A stretch of 64,000 nt of DNA, taken from positions 56,253,078 through 56,317,077 of the forward strand of contig CM055103.1 in NCBI GenBank assembly GCA_029204225.1, read 5' to 3'. Made by a program: the position numbers and the translations under genes. The notes under the pieces were generated by a model. The model saw only the letters and a list, made by a program, of their open reading frames with translations. It did not search any database and was not told the origin of the DNA. Shown one piece after another: positions 21,331 through 33,778 of the stretch; position 1 is the first letter of the stretch, and every line of letters starts with the position of its first letter. This DNA is from Diphasiastrum complanatum. Its lineage: Eukaryota; Streptophyta; Lycopodiopsida; Lycopodiales; Lycopodiaceae.

Positions 21331-22349
21331 CAACTTGGGTACGCACTCAGATCTGAGGCGTTCAGCCCGTTCAATCTAATATAAGACCATTCCATATTGA
21401 ACCTGATATTGGTTCACTGATATCGGTTCAATGCGGGTGAATGATTCCGATCGGGGACTTTTGAATAAGACGCGCATTGATTCGATATTGAGGTTGATAT
21501 CGCTTCAGCACACGTGAATGATTATGATCAGGGCGTCTAGAACAAGGCGCGCATTGATTTGATATTTCGTAAGAAGAGGCAGATACAACATCAACGCACG
21601 AGAATGAGAAATAAGTGGACATAAAATAAAGATGCGCGTCGATTCGATATTGCGAGAGAAGGCCAGAGAACAAAATAACAATGGAGTTATTAAAAAAAGA
21701 TCACGAAATTTCAGTAAATCATGTGGTGCCCATATTTATAGCCCTTTCTTGTTAATCACAACCATACATTTGTCCAGCAAACATTTATCCACCAACCAGA
21801 GAGATATGCCATTGTATATGCGCCGCAATACCATAAAAAGTCTATCATTAGCATGTCCGAATAAGCCTGTCCGAGTATTTATGAATATTTATTAGTCGAA
21901 TCATCATTAGCCGTAATCCGTGCACTGGGTTTAAAAATGTCCATGAGGGTCTTAATTGGTCTCTCTCTCATCCTATTTAAGCACAAACAAGATAACAAAA
22001 AAATTTGTTCAATGGTTCATTTAGAACAGATATCTTTTAATTATTGTAGTTGTCCCATACTACTTCATGATTACCCTCATAATTAGCTTTATAGATCAAT
22101 AATACATGATGTCCGAGGACATTTATTTATGATTTGATTTTGAATATTACAGAAGATTTCGAATTTAATAATCTCAATAAACCGTGAATCAATATTCGCA
22201 ACCACCATGACGGCAATCATTAGGGATTTTGGCACTTTATAATCATCTGCACGATGCCTAAAAAATTCTGTTTTCAGTTTGTGATCATCTGTATTCGTAT
22301 GAGGTATCAATTCAGCATGCCCGACGGAACTGCTCAGCTTTCCAGGAGC
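21331..22349. other. Stretch with three dispersed copies of a 17-bp motif; no gene recognised
   Basis: CGCATTGATTCGATATT-like sequences occur at about 21473, 21549 and 21635, spaced 76-86 bases. A TATA-like element (CATATTTATAGCCC, 21730) suggests an LTR or leader on the plus strand. Beyond that no gene or element is recognised. Confidence 0.4.
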
Positions 22350-23055
22350 AGATGAGAGAGTATGCTTATCAATTGATACTTGGATCTCTCATGTACGCAA
22401 TGGTCTGTACAAGACCTGACATCTCTTTTGTAGTAAGCTCACTTAGCCAATATATGGCTAATCCTAGCATTACCCATTGGAAGGCTCTCATAAGAGTCAT
22501 GAGGTATATTTGAGCTACCTTGGACCAATGCATCTGCTATGGAGAAGTCAACAACGACAATCTCCATCAACTCAGTGGATACTCTGATGCAAGCTAGGGA
22601 GAAGATGTAGACAATTGTAAGTCCACATCTGGATTTACATTCTTCTTCAACGGCAGTCCTATCTCATGGAACAGTCGTAAGCAAACCTCTATTGCTCTTT
22701 CTTCTACATAAGGAAAATACATTGCTGCTTCTCAATCCATTAAAGAAGCGTTTTGGTTGAGAAATTTACTATTAGACATTAGTTTGTATCTATACAATCC
22801 TACAATCATATTCTGTGATAATCAGAGTGCTATTGCATTATCGGCCAACCTAGATTTCATTCTAGGAGAAAGCACATTGAAATCCGATATCACTACATTA
22901 GGGACAAGGTTCTCAACAAGGAGATAAGCTTAACATACTGTAGAACACAGGACATGGTTGCAGATATATTTACAAAGGCATTAAGTGTTAATGCATATAA
23001 CAAGTTTTGTGCATTGCTTAGTTTGAAGATCGAGGCATTCACGGATCTAGATTAA
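22350..23055 (+). mobile_element. Copia RNase H and 3' end of pol (decayed)
   Basis: Plus-strand text reads YQLILGSLMYAMVCTRPDIS, SLSQYMANPSITHWKA, LSGYSDAS and ISWNSRKQTSIALSST, then the C-terminal [12 protein letters not shown] just before 23000. These are the standard landmarks of the Ty1/copia RNase H region in order. Stops occur after MRYI, after DAS and after SST, and there is a frameshift in the HIEIRYHYIRD region. Reverse transcriptase upstream is not seen; the fragment begins abruptly at about 22350. Confidence 0.85.
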
Positions 23056-23068
23056 GGGGGGGGGGGGG
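23056..23068 (+). other. Polypurine tract of the copia element (G13)
   Basis: A run of 13 G follows the end of pol and ATTAA. It is where the plus-strand primer tract must be. Slippage probably lengthened it from the usual five or six G. Confidence 0.75.
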
Positions 23069-23639
23069 TTGGATTTATCTCATCTACTCTCCTAAATTCT
23101 ATGTTAATCTGCCTCCATTCATGCTGCTACATTTTTACTCATGTTGTCGCATAGTTTGCGTATTTGAACTGTTTGTCACTACAGTCTGCATTTTTACTCG
23201 GGAATTCCCACAGGCGAAAAACGCGACATTGTCGCTTTTTCACCTTCGGGCCACCCTGAGCAACCAAGTGTTGGCGACACTTCCAGAAGCGACAGTTTGC
23301 ATAAATACAAGCAAATTTGAACAGGCGAAAAATCCGAAAAAGGCGACACTATCCTACAATAGCCAAAGGTGCCCTTATAGAAAGGCGAAGGTACCCTATA
23401 AATCATTTTTCTAAATCATTGGACGGAGTGTCACAATTTTCACATTCTCATCAGTGTCAATTTTAGCAAAGTCCGACGTCATCATTCCATGCAATGTGCA
23501 ATCAGATTTGACAAAAATAGGAACCACCCACGATCTCTCACAAACAGCACAACCACTTTTATACCTTCTTCATCTACGCACTTGCAAAACTTATGTATAT
23601 ATTGAATACCATCTATGTATTCAAAGGAACGAAAGATAG
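23069..23639 (+). mobile_element. Probable copia 3' LTR
   Basis: The LTR should start just after the polypurine tract (GGATTTATCTCATC). It has GCGAAAAACGCGAC-type motifs that also occur near 28225 and 62680-62830. No clean right end or target duplication was found; the next recognisable sequence is a minus-strand gag at 23640. Confidence 0.4.
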
Positions 23640-23995
23640 AACGAAACATCACTTGTAATCAAAGATAGACATTGTAGATGCCTTTGCACACAGCATCCAC
23701 TTTTTCGCAAGTGTCCGTTCGTCGTAGATTTCGCAAGCTTGCTTGTAGATCTGGAGGAATCGGATGGGATCTGATGATCCATCATATTTGGTATTTCCGT
23801 CTGTGGTGCTCTCCAGACTGCTTGTAAGGGAGCGACAGGTACGGGTTGGCCCATTGGTTCTATTGGTGCTAGTTCTCCTCCTAAATCTCGTTCTAGCCAT
23901 CTATTGGTACTACCGGCTGATCCGAGTGATTGTACTGGCGATTTGAATGGTAAGGAAAGGTTGGGGAGTTCTTGCGTACTATGTGGAAATGGCAC
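23640..23995 (-). mobile_element. Ty3 gag fragment
   Basis: On the minus strand the frame from 23900 reads TDGNTKYDGSSDPIRFLQIY and then AKKWMLCAKASTMSIFDYK, the start of a retrotransposon gag domain (YDGSxDPxxFL pattern). Another frame upstream (from 23995) is Pro/Ser-rich, with a shift between them. The rest of the element is missing. Confidence 0.6.
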
Positions 23996-24095
23996 GAGTT
24001 AGGAACCGGAACCCATTGACTATAAACTCATATGCTTCGAAGTAGCTATACCCCCCGCAATGCTGTATTCTGAATGAGGTATCTCTAGGCCGTAG

Positions 24096-24755
24096 AAGAC
24101 GTCAGAGATGGCCGTTGTCTGATTAGATTCTGAGGAGTCAGAGACGTCCGTGATCTGTCAAACTGAGTGAACGAGGGAAACAAGCAAATAGAAAGATGCA
24201 ATCAAATCACAACACACAAACATCTACGTCAAACACACATGATGAAAAAGTGTTGCTTGTATATTACATCAAAATGCTTATAATGGAGCAATAGCAAATG
24301 TAGGTTACAGCCAAAAAGGGGTGTAACGGAAGTTCTAAGTCTTCTGTTCCTTTTGCACATGACTAAATGAGAGCTGAAAGTGTATTTATACACATCGTTC
24401 TTGTTTCATTACAAGAATCGTTTTAACTAATACATATTTACAAGACTTTTTTAGCTCTAAGTGCGTACTTGGTCATGAAATCAGTGTACAACAACATCTA
24501 TACATGTGTACGTCACTTAGGTTTGAGCTCCGCTTCAGGTTCGTGAGATAACGGTGCTTAACGCAACCGTATGTTGACCGCAATCGTCACTTCAACAGTC
24601 CCCTGGCGGTCCTTGGCGTTGCGAGCCTTAACCATTGGTGGAGCATGAAGTTTATCGCAAGTTGTCGTGTTTGTAGATAGATCGCAACCTGCGTTTGGGC
24701 GGTCCCCAAGCGGTCCATTTCCTTCGAGAGAGAGAACTATATGTAAACCGCATGT
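24096..24755 (-). repeat. Long direct repeat (LTR-like), left copy
   Basis: It begins CGTCAGAGATGGCCGTTGTC and ends near AAACCGCATGTT. The same sequence is at 26996-27660 in the same orientation, with many point differences. The pair flanks a minus-strand copia integrase. On the minus strand, CCAGGGGACTGTTGAAG at 24590-24606 looks like a polypurine tract and LTR start. Confidence 0.7.
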
Positions 24756-25780
24756 TCATCGATATACCTAATAGGTGGTCTACTAGTTCTTGATGATCTT
24801 ATGGGGAATAGAGAAAGTTGATCATTCTCATCATACTGTAGTTGCTGAATTGCAACATCATCATCTTCGTATTCGCCATTGATATGTTGCTCGTCAAAAG
24901 TAGATGATATTGGACTTTCAATGGGAATAGTCGACTGAGGAACTAGAAAGCTCAATATGTTAGGAGAATCTGACAGGTTGGCTATGTGTGTGCTGTCTTT
25001 TCCTTTGAGGTCGATAAACTGATCTTCGATGAAGATGACATCCTGACTATTGAATATCTTCGACTCGATAGGATCGAACAACTTGTAGGCTTGATCTGAA
25101 GTAGTGTAGCTGATAAAAATACATTTGATACTCTGGAAGTCGAGCTTCTTCATGAGATCATGAGGAATCCGCACATAAGCAGTACATACAAAGACTCATA
25201 AGTTTGATAAAGAAGGTTTGGTATCAGTCCAAACTTCTAATGGTGTTTTGTCTGAGAGACCTTTAGTAGGACATTTGTTCTGAATATAGGTTGTTGTTGA
25301 AACAACTTCAACCCAGAAGGGATAACATGCACTTTGTCGATTTGACTAAGGTTCTATTCTTTCTCTCAATAAGACCATTTGACTGAGGCGAATAGGAGGC
25401 AATATATTGTTGCTTAATGTCGTTGTTAAGGCAGTACTCCTTGAATTCAGTGGAGATGTATTATCCCCCGTTGTCAGACCTTTATGCTTTAATTCATTTA
25501 CCAATCTGATTTTCTACATGCTCTTTGAATTGTCTGAACTTGATGAAAGCCTCTAATTTCTATTTAATGAAGTAAACAACTATTCTTCTGGAGAATTTGT
25601 CAACAAAGGTAATGAAATACTTTGCATCTAGCAATGAAGGAGTTTGTATAGGTCCACAAATATCTGAATGAACAACATCAAACAAACGTTTTGTTGCATG
25701 CCTATGACTCGATCTAAAAGAAATTCTAGTTTGTTTTCCAAGGATGTAGCTCAAGTACAAAGCAGACGGAAGCATTGACA
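24737..25780 (-). mobile_element. Copia integrase and linker (decayed)
   Basis: On the minus strand the integrase core starts at 25775 with HATKRLFDVVHSDICGPIQT, giving the first catalytic Asp. The second Asp motif RSDNGG and the Glu motif SNGLIERKNRTL follow in the stretch 25560-25175 with stops and frameshifts. The ORF 25174-24737 (145 residues) is the usual linker between integrase and reverse transcriptase: KKLDFQSIKCIFISY, KLFDPIESKIFNSQDVIF, acidic Ser-rich tail, SRTSRPPIRY. The reverse transcriptase that should follow on this strand is absent. Confidence 0.85.
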
Positions 25781-25784
25781 GAAG

Positions 25785-26090
25785 AAAAGCCCGACTTGTT
25801 GCCAGAGGATTTTCTTAGGCATACAATGTCGATTACACTGAGACTTTCAGTCTAGTAGTCAAACATTCTTCTATTTGACTTTTATTATCATTTGCTATTG
25901 CAGCAGATTTGGAAATACATCAAATGGATGTACAGACAACATATTTCAATGGAGTTATTGAAGAAGACATTTACATAGTGCAACCCAAAGGTGATATTAT
26001 TGATCATGTGTGTAAACTCCATAAGGCACTTCATGGCTTGAAGCAATCTGCACGAGCATGGTTTCAAAGGATCACAACTCGTGGGAAGAG
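25785..26090 (+). mobile_element. Copia reverse transcriptase fragment, opposite strand
   Basis: The plus strand reads KARLVARGFS, LEIHQMDVQTTYFNGVIEED and VCKLHKALHGLKQSARAWFQ, the N-terminal half of a copia reverse transcriptase, starting within five bases of the start of the minus-strand integrase. It is cut short by the (CT)n tract at 26097, before the YVDD motif. Stops occur near 25818 and 25877. Confidence 0.85.
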
Positions 26091-26093
26091 ACA

Positions 26094-26554
<461 letters not shown>

Positions 26555-26745
26555 AAAGTTTATCTGTAAGTACTGCAAAATGACATATCATGAAATCTAG
26601 GACTGCCAAATCTTGAAGTTCAACAACAAAAACAAGAAACAATTGGATCAACAAGCTAATTTAGCCATCAATCAGAAGCAGAATGTCAAAGACGACGACG
26701 AGCATGAAGCCTTCCTAGTGAATCTGAAGGATGCGCAACATTGAT
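26555..26745 (+). mobile_element. Copia gag zinc-knuckle fragment
   Basis: The plus strand reads FICKYCKMTYHEI, stop, DCQILKFNNKNK and then NQKQNVKDDDEHEAF. The spacing Cys-2-Cys-4-His-4-Cys is that of the copia gag zinc knuckle. One stop interrupts it. Confidence 0.6.
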
Positions 26746-26995
26746 AGGGTAGAATAGAATACTCTGATGCCTACTGATGGATGTGCAACACTAATAGAAT
26801 AGGATGATCTGATTCCACTTGTTCTATCTGAAACGGGAGGGAATAAATTGTAATGCGAAACAGATTATGTCCCGATGTAGGACCGGTTAAAACAAATCCA
26901 CCAAAGAGTTTTGAGTTACTGTCAATCCATTTAAATCATAAGGTTCACTACATAATGAAGGATGATGGTGCAGAAAGATTGCGTTTGTTCCTCAA

Positions 26996-27660
26996 GGCGT
27001 CAGAGATGGTCGTTGTCTGATTGGATTATGAGGAGTCAGAGATGTCCGTGATCTGTCAGACTAAGTGAATGAGTGAAACGTGCAAATAAAAAGATGTAAT
27101 CAAATCACAACACACACAAACATCTACGTTAAACACACATCATGAAAAAGTGTTGCTTGTATATTACATCAAAATGCTTATAATGGAGTAAGAGCAAATG
27201 TAGGTTACAACCAAAAAGAGACGTAACAGAAGTTTTAAGTCTGCCGCGCCTTTTGCACATGACTAAACGAGAGCTGAAAGTGTATTTGTACACATTGTTC
27301 TTGTTTCATTACAAGAATCGTTTTAACTAATCCATATTTACAAGACTAGTTTAGCTCTAAGTGCGTACTTGGTCATGAAATAGTGTACAACATCTGTACA
27401 TGTGTACATCACTTAGGTTTAAACTCCACTTCAAAAGTGTGAGATAACGGTGCTTAGCGCAACCATATGTTGACCGCAATTGTCACTTCGACAGTCCCCT
27501 GGTGGTCTTTGGCATTGTGAGCCTTAGCCACAGATGGAGTGTGAAGTTTATTGAAAGTTGCCATGTTCGTAGACAAACCACAACCTGCGTCTGGGCACGG
27601 TCCCCAAGCGGCGGTCCATTTCCTTCGACTGTATGTAAGCCGCATGTGTTGACTTTGCGG
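26996..27660 (-). repeat. Long direct repeat (LTR-like), right copy
   Basis: The right-hand partner of 24096-24755, starting CGTCAGAGATGGTCGTTGTC. For the minus-strand copia remnant it would be the 5' LTR. No tRNA-Met primer site is visible on its inner side, so calling it an LTR is inference. Confidence 0.65.
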
Positions 27661-27905
27661 TGATTTGGCAATGCCTTTGTAGTTGGTCTTCGCAAGATGA
27701 CCGCAAATGTTGACTCTGTGGTGATAAGGCGGTTATTGCAGATGCCTTCGGTGGTAGATTTGCGGTTTGCTTTAGTTAGTGGTCTTTGCGGTGCCTTGGC
27801 GGTTCTTTGTGATGCATGGTTGCCTTCGCATGTAGACCACATTGACGTTATTGTGGTTGTCTGGCGGTTTGTTGCCTTCGCACATAAACCGTAGCTAAGG
27901 TTCTT
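27640..27905 (+). repeat. GCGGT/CTTCGCA-rich stretch
   Basis: GCGGT occurs about eight times (TTGCGGTGATTTGGC, AAGGCGGTTATTGC, TTTGCGGTGCC, CTGGCGGTTTG), with GCCTTCGCA and CTTCGCAAG between. It continues out of the right direct-repeat copy and resembles imperfect repeats of that copy's GC-rich end. Confidence 0.45.
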
Positions 27906-29509
27906 GCGATGGTTTGACAGGTTTGCATGTTAGACTTTCTTTGTATTTTTGCAGACGTGTGTGTTGGATTATTCTCTTTCCTACTAATCAACTAATCGGT
28001 TTTTAATCTTCATCCAAATTTTATCCAGACCTGTAGATTTCTTCATGTTTTTACACAGTTTGCATAACTACTCAAAAATGGCTTACAATGTCGGCATTTT
28101 CTCTTTCTTCAGCTTTTTGCAAAATGCCAGATGTCTTAAATTTGAAGGAAATGACTTTTAGCAAAGACCTTCACATTTTTCTCATTTTTTGCCTATCAGG
28201 AATTGCAAGTAAAAATGTAGTGTCGCGTTTTTCGCATTTTTCGCTATTACAGTTTACGTTCATTTCTACAGAGTTACAAGTTACATTCACATCTGCAGAC
28301 AGACTGTTTAAAAGCCACTGATTTGCATTAATCCATCAACAAGTATTTTTTGAGAAGTCCTAACTGGATTGATGCCAGCAGACTCCAGCCAACTAGCAGT
28401 CGCATTTGACGACCTAATTACTCAGTATAAATTAGTTGTTTGTACATCTCATTATAATGTTGTGAATTGTGAAGAAGTTGAGTGTTACTACATGACACTT
28501 CATGCGCTCTTATCAAGCAAGTCGTTCACGACCATAAAGTATTGTAATTAGCTCTCTATCAAGCTTGAAATCTCTTGAGCATTCTAGCTCAGTCTTTTAG
28601 AGATTTATATAAGGTACACATATGGTCTTTTAACCAAGTTTGATGCTAGAGCGCCTCTGGAAAACATAAGAACTAGCACATCAACTATTGCTAGCTCATT
28701 GATTGTTTGTGATCTTTTATCACTATTGGTAGCTTGATCATCTCCAACCTTAGCTCTCGGATGGAATAGTTGTTAAATTCTAGTCAATTGGTAGGATATA
28801 TAGTGTGCCAAGGTTACTAAGGTTAAGTAGTTCTCTATTCCTAAATGTCTACTAAATGTAGACGGATTTTTTATTTATTTTTAAAAGCCTTAGACAAAAA
28901 CAAATTTTCTCTACTTCATCCTCAATTCTCCTACGTTGACTAGGCTACACCTAATTGACCCATCTCGCTGACTTCTCTAAACAAATAAATTAGTCAACAT
29001 GTTTTCATTGATCCTAGGATTGGTCACTTTGGGATGTTCACCCTTATGGATCAAGCATGGGGCCTACATAATCCCCTCTTTTTGTATTGCTTATAGCCTC
29101 TCTCATAAGGTTGTAAATTTCGTCTCTAGTGCAATATAGTTATCTTTTCTTGGCAAGAAAAAGCCTCACTCAAAAGGCCTAATCTTTTTCTTTGCAATAA
29201 TTATTTTAAATACTAAGCTTTGACATATGTACATAGAAAGAAACAAGCAAGATCAAATCACCCAATAAAAGCAAGGCTTAATTTTGAAAAAGAATTTAGC
29301 TTCTAAACAAATTGTGCTGGTATCAAGAATGCTACAAACAACTATATGCATTTTTCTTTAAGCATGTCATCCTTTATCCACTTTGGGACCTTGGAGACCA
29401 CTCAAACACGTTGGATTTGAACATGGACCCCACTAGTGACATGCAATATTCTTATCCACCAAGATAACATCATTGTGTTAAACGTGCACATTGTCAAGTA
29501 TGAGGCAAC
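27906..29509. other. Stretch without recognised genes
   Basis: TCGCGTTTTTCGCATTTTTCGC at about 28222-28243 echoes copia LTR-like sequence at 62680. An ORF of 60 codons at 28369-28551 (LAVAFDDLITQYKLVV) has protein-like composition but no recognised family. The rest shows nothing. Confidence 0.4.
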
Positions 29510-29880
29510 TTCTGGCATGTGTGGCTAGAATGCATTGGTCTGTGTTTAACAAAGGAGTCCATCTCCATTAAGACTATGCTTTAACAAGTTGTCACTTTGT
29601 GGCACATCAAGACACCAATCCCTCTTTGCCAAGTCTTTGACATGTGTGGCGAGTGTTGGTCCATATCTAATAAAAAGGTCTATCTCCATTGAGACTACAC
29701 TTTAAAAAATTGTCATTGAGCCAATCCCTCTTCGCCAAGTTGACATATGTGGTCAATATACATTGGTCCATATATATGATAAAAGGGTCCACCTCCATTG
29801 ATACTACGTATTGAGAAATTGTCACTATGTATAGATAAGGACCCAATCTCCCTTTGACAAGTACGTGCAACTCAAGCATA
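29510..29880 (+). repeat. Degenerate tandem repeat, three copies of about 120-135 bp
   Basis: Each copy has GTCYAYCTCCATTRAGACTA, then TTGTCA, CCAATCYCYCTTYGCCAAG, ACATRTGTGG and TTGGTCCATATCTAATAAAA. Copies begin near 29550, 29680 and 29790. No coding function is seen. Confidence 0.65.
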
Positions 29881-32260
29881 ATCTTTGAACACATTCCCAT
29901 TAACTCTCAATTTGTTGCCATTATAGATTTAAAAAAATAAAAGACATAATCAAACTAATTTGTTGAAAGGGAACCAATGGTACTTGAGTCATATGCCTGA
30001 CTTTGTCAAGTTGCTTACTTAATTTAAAAGAGATTCATCACAATGCAATTAAAGATTTTGGTACTATCTATACACTTTCTTATCAAGATGAAGCAATTTA
30101 TTGTATAGAAATAACAACACTTTTTGCAACCCTTTTGGGTGACCTTAGGTAGGATACGATCAACATTAACTCAGGAACTACCTTTCTATCGACCTTGAAT
30201 GGTTGCCATGGGCAGTTGAGATGGTCATTGACCTTCTGGAATGACCCTCAACTAATAAAGTTCATACAAGCTTTTCAAACAAACCCCACCACTGATAAAG
30301 GTCATTAGAAAGATCGTCCACGTAAACAATAGAACTTGGGCAGATTCAATTTGTTGGCTTTATGTGACAAACTTGCCCTCCTCTTATTTTTACAAAAGAA
30401 AGCCCATGGGCTTTTTACCATAAGGCTATGGGCTTTTTACCATAAGGCTTTGAAATCCCCTACCACGAACCAACAAAACTTTGACACTAAAAAAGAAGAA
30501 GCAAAACACAAATTTGCCCAAGTCTTTATGCTCAATAAAGGAAAGCTTTTTCGGCTCCCAATAGAGGCTCTTGCCCCTAGAAGGCCTTTTTGAAAGTGCC
30601 CTTTACCTACATAGAAAGCACACTTATGTTCTACTTAGGTGTCAAGATGACCACAAACAAGGTGGTCGGTTTGCATGAAATATTACATTTGAGGGTACTG
30701 TTGAGATGCCAGGGATAGCTATAGTTTTTTTTTCGGGAAAGAAGTGTCATGTCTCGCATGTGATTAGTCCATGTGCTCAACAAGAAGTATTGCTAAATAT
30801 CGCCACGGTGCTAAGTTAGAATAGGACTATTCAATAGGTTTGTAATAATGATAGGAACGCATACCCAATACATGTGATCATCCATTACTCAGAGCTAGAC
30901 CACTCTTTTATATATCTTCTTGATTGAAATCAATAGAGCAATTTATTGGATATGATCTCCCTTTTCCCCCACCCTCCCTTGAGACCAAAAGGGCCAAAAA
31001 TTCAATCGAAACTAATTACGTATTCTCTAGCTACATTTTTGGCCCTTTTTGGGGGCAAAACTCTATTCCGTAATTTGATGTATGGATTTTTTTTAATTAC
31101 TTGTAAAACATTTTTTCGGAACTAGAATCATACATAAAAGATGCACCAACCTTTTGGTCACCGAGCTGCATTTGCACTTTTTTGTGACCATCTTGCATCA
31201 CAATTTTCACAAAAGGTAAATTTAAGTTCAAAAATATAGTTAGAGCTAATAGAGCTAATTAGGTGGGGTAAGAGCAAGTCCAATGGTCCAAGAAACACTG
31301 ATGGGGACCTGCTTCACCCTTTCAAAGTTGAGGGCATTTAGGGAGTGGGTCGAAGGGCATTCTAAAGCCGGTACCCAGCAAATAGGTATTCGGCATGTCT
31401 GGAAGACTTTCGGAGGGCATGACCATTCTGGAAGTATGTATGGATTGAATCTCAGTTTTGAGGTCATGCATGGAGCATGGCTCTAAGGGCGTAATAGAAT
31501 ACATTGCCTAGTAAGTCCCAAATTCAAACTGCGTTCACCCATTGATCCACGAGTCTCCTGCCTTTCAACTTATGCTGAGTTGGCAAATACGGTGGCATGG
31601 GACCCTTGCCACAGAAGGGGCAACCCAAGCTCATTTATTGGACCTGGGGACATTGACTCAGATGTCGAGTTGCCAGAGGTCAAGCTAAAAGAAATTGGAC
31701 TAATGATATGGCAAGGATTCAAATTGACCAATCAAATTGTGACCCACTACACACTTAACTTACTGGCTAAGTCTGAAAAGAGGGCGGTCAACTCACTTGA
31801 TGAGGTTTAAAAAATGGGCGCCAAGTCAAAGGGACTTGCCAGTAATCTGAAATTGCCCTAAATGCTAGAGGTTGGGCCATAGCACATGTAATATGGGCTC
31901 GCGAGAATTTTCAGTCGCGGATATTAATTGCCCTTCCAATGGTGTCTTTCACCCTGAGTTTAGAGGGTATCCCCCTTAAAAACTGCCACTGAAGTTCAGT
32001 GAAGTGCTCTGAAGGGAAAGTACGAGGACCAGGACCAAAGTAAGACCTTCGGTGAAGGTTCAGGGGACTGTGGGACCTAGCGTCTCTGTTTACTTTATGC
32101 TGATCAATTGGATTTTTGACACGTGGCAATTGTGGTCACGTGGACACTTTTTGACGGTGGATGGTTTGAAACGTGGCAAAATTTGGACGTTTATGATAAG
32201 ATCCAACGGTTAGTGGACATTAAATCGTGGCGTACCATTAGTGCGTTTCTTGGTGGAAAA
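29881..32260. other. Intergenic stretch upstream of the invertase gene
   Basis: A 23-bp unit (TATGGGCTTTTTACCATAAGGC) is present twice in tandem near 30402-30448. No convincing gene or element is recognised in the rest. CACGTGGAC and ACGTGGCAA near 32120-32180 are G-box-like motifs, which may be promoter elements of the downstream gene. Confidence 0.45.
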
Positions 32261-32545
32261 GTAATTTGAAAGGAAGACGGGCGCTGAAACGTGAAGGGCA
32301 CGGCACGGGGACGGCAAATTGAAAAGAAGACGGGCCGGGAGAAGTGAAGGGCACTGCACATGAGAAGCAATTTGAAGGGAAGACAGGCCGAGAAACGCAA
32401 TGGGCAGAGCAATCTGAAAGGAAGACAGGCCCTGAAGGGTGAAGGGCATGGGAAATAGAGGGCTTTTGAAAGGAAGACAGGCCGGGAAAGGTGAAGGGCA
32501 AAGGCAATTTGAGAGGGGGACGGGCATTGAAGGGCGGAGGGAATT
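32261..32545 (+). repeat. Minisatellite, six copies of 43-53 bp, upstream of invertase
   Basis: The core GAAGACRGGC is followed by GTGAAGGGCA and preceded by AATTTGAAAG. Cores lie near 32273, 32325, 32378, 32421, 32473 and a degenerate one at 32516. Copies diverge by several bases. It is purine-rich on the plus strand and lies 1.4 kb before the invertase start codon, so it is in the promoter or 5' UTR region. Confidence 0.85.
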
Positions 32546-32845
32546 TCAGATTGCAGATCAGAAAATTATGGCCCTGCTCTGTCTGGGGCTCACGCTATCG
32601 TCGCCATCGCCCTCGTCTTTTCGCGTCGATCTTGCAGAGACGAACGACGTTACCTCTTTCATCGCCATCAGAAATGATAATAAAAGATTACATACAAGTA
32701 CGTTTGATCAGATCTGACACTGCAAAACATCTGATAATCTTTAACTATTACTATGAATCTTTTTTCGTTTCTGGATCTTTACTTTTTTTCGTAAAATCTC
32801 AGAAAAAACGCTCTGTATCATACATTTTGCTTTTCCATGGAACGC

Positions 32846-33240
32846 ATCTTGATCTTACGAATGTTTGGAAGCTATATTTGCCGAAACGGAAGGTTTGTTA
32901 CGTTTTTATTCCTCATCAGACGCTTCTTGTGAATGTTTGGAAACTATGTTTGATAAAACGGAAGTTATAATACGGTTTTCCTTCTCCGTGAGACGCGTCT
33001 TGAGGATGTTTGGGAGCTATGTTTGCGAAAGAACGGAAGTTATAATACGCGTCTTAGGAAATTTTGGAAGCTATGTTTGCCGAAACGGAAGTTTCCTCGT
33101 TTTTGTAAAATTTCAAGAAAATATACTGTATAATATGTTTTTGTTTCCCCATTAGACGCGTCTTGTGAATGTTGGGAAGCTATGTTTGCTAAAACGGAAG
33201 TTTCCTCGTTATTGTGAAATTTTAGGAAACGTACTGGATG
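32846..33240 (+). repeat. Second tandem repeat upstream of invertase, five diverged copies
   Basis: Each copy runs GACGCGTCTTGTGAATGTTT, then GGAAGCTATGTTTGCCGAAA and ACGGAAGTTTCCTCG, and copies start near 32846, 32921, 32994, 33048 and 33157. Spacing varies between about 55 and 110 bases because the tails differ. Confidence 0.8.
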
Positions 33241-33778
33241 ATGCCATGTGAAACTTATTCTATGAATGGTCGCGGAAAGGCATGTTGTGTTGTTGGAGGA
33301 GAGCTTTGAAGTTTGATATTAGAAGTTCTATAACCTGGGATAGGTTATCATTCGTCGCAATTTTTAATATATGTCAAGATTGCTTCGCGCTATTGGAGCG
33401 ATAGAGGATACGGAATTCACCTAAGACGTTGAAACACGCCTTGTCATTTGCTGGATTCGGATATTGTAATTTTTCGGATTATCTTTTGCAAATTGTTTCG
33501 GAAGCGGCGGCTGTTCGTAGTCATCTTTGACAATTTTATGGAGGTTCATTTTTGGTTACTCTGGCCATTTTGTGTTTCGAATGTATAAGGATATCCTTCA
33601 GATCGTTTCTCTCAGAAGGGCTTAGAATCTAGCATGTTGAAATCTTCCATTGCATTGGGACACGGCCAGGAAAATAAAAAACTGAATACCAGTTCTCGCA
33701 TCCTTTTCCAACATTCTATACAAGGGTCGGCATCAAGTTTGATCTGCAAGAGTGAAATTCGACACTCATAAAAAACTC

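Noticed and set aside
28369-28551. 60-codon ORF with protein-like composition
   Set aside because: No recognised domain, no flanking exons or splice sites that extend it; left as part of an unannotated stretch.
32191-32527. Minus-strand Pro/Ser/Phe-rich ORFs
   Set aside because: Periodic peptides arise from the minisatellite read in antisense; no start or family support.
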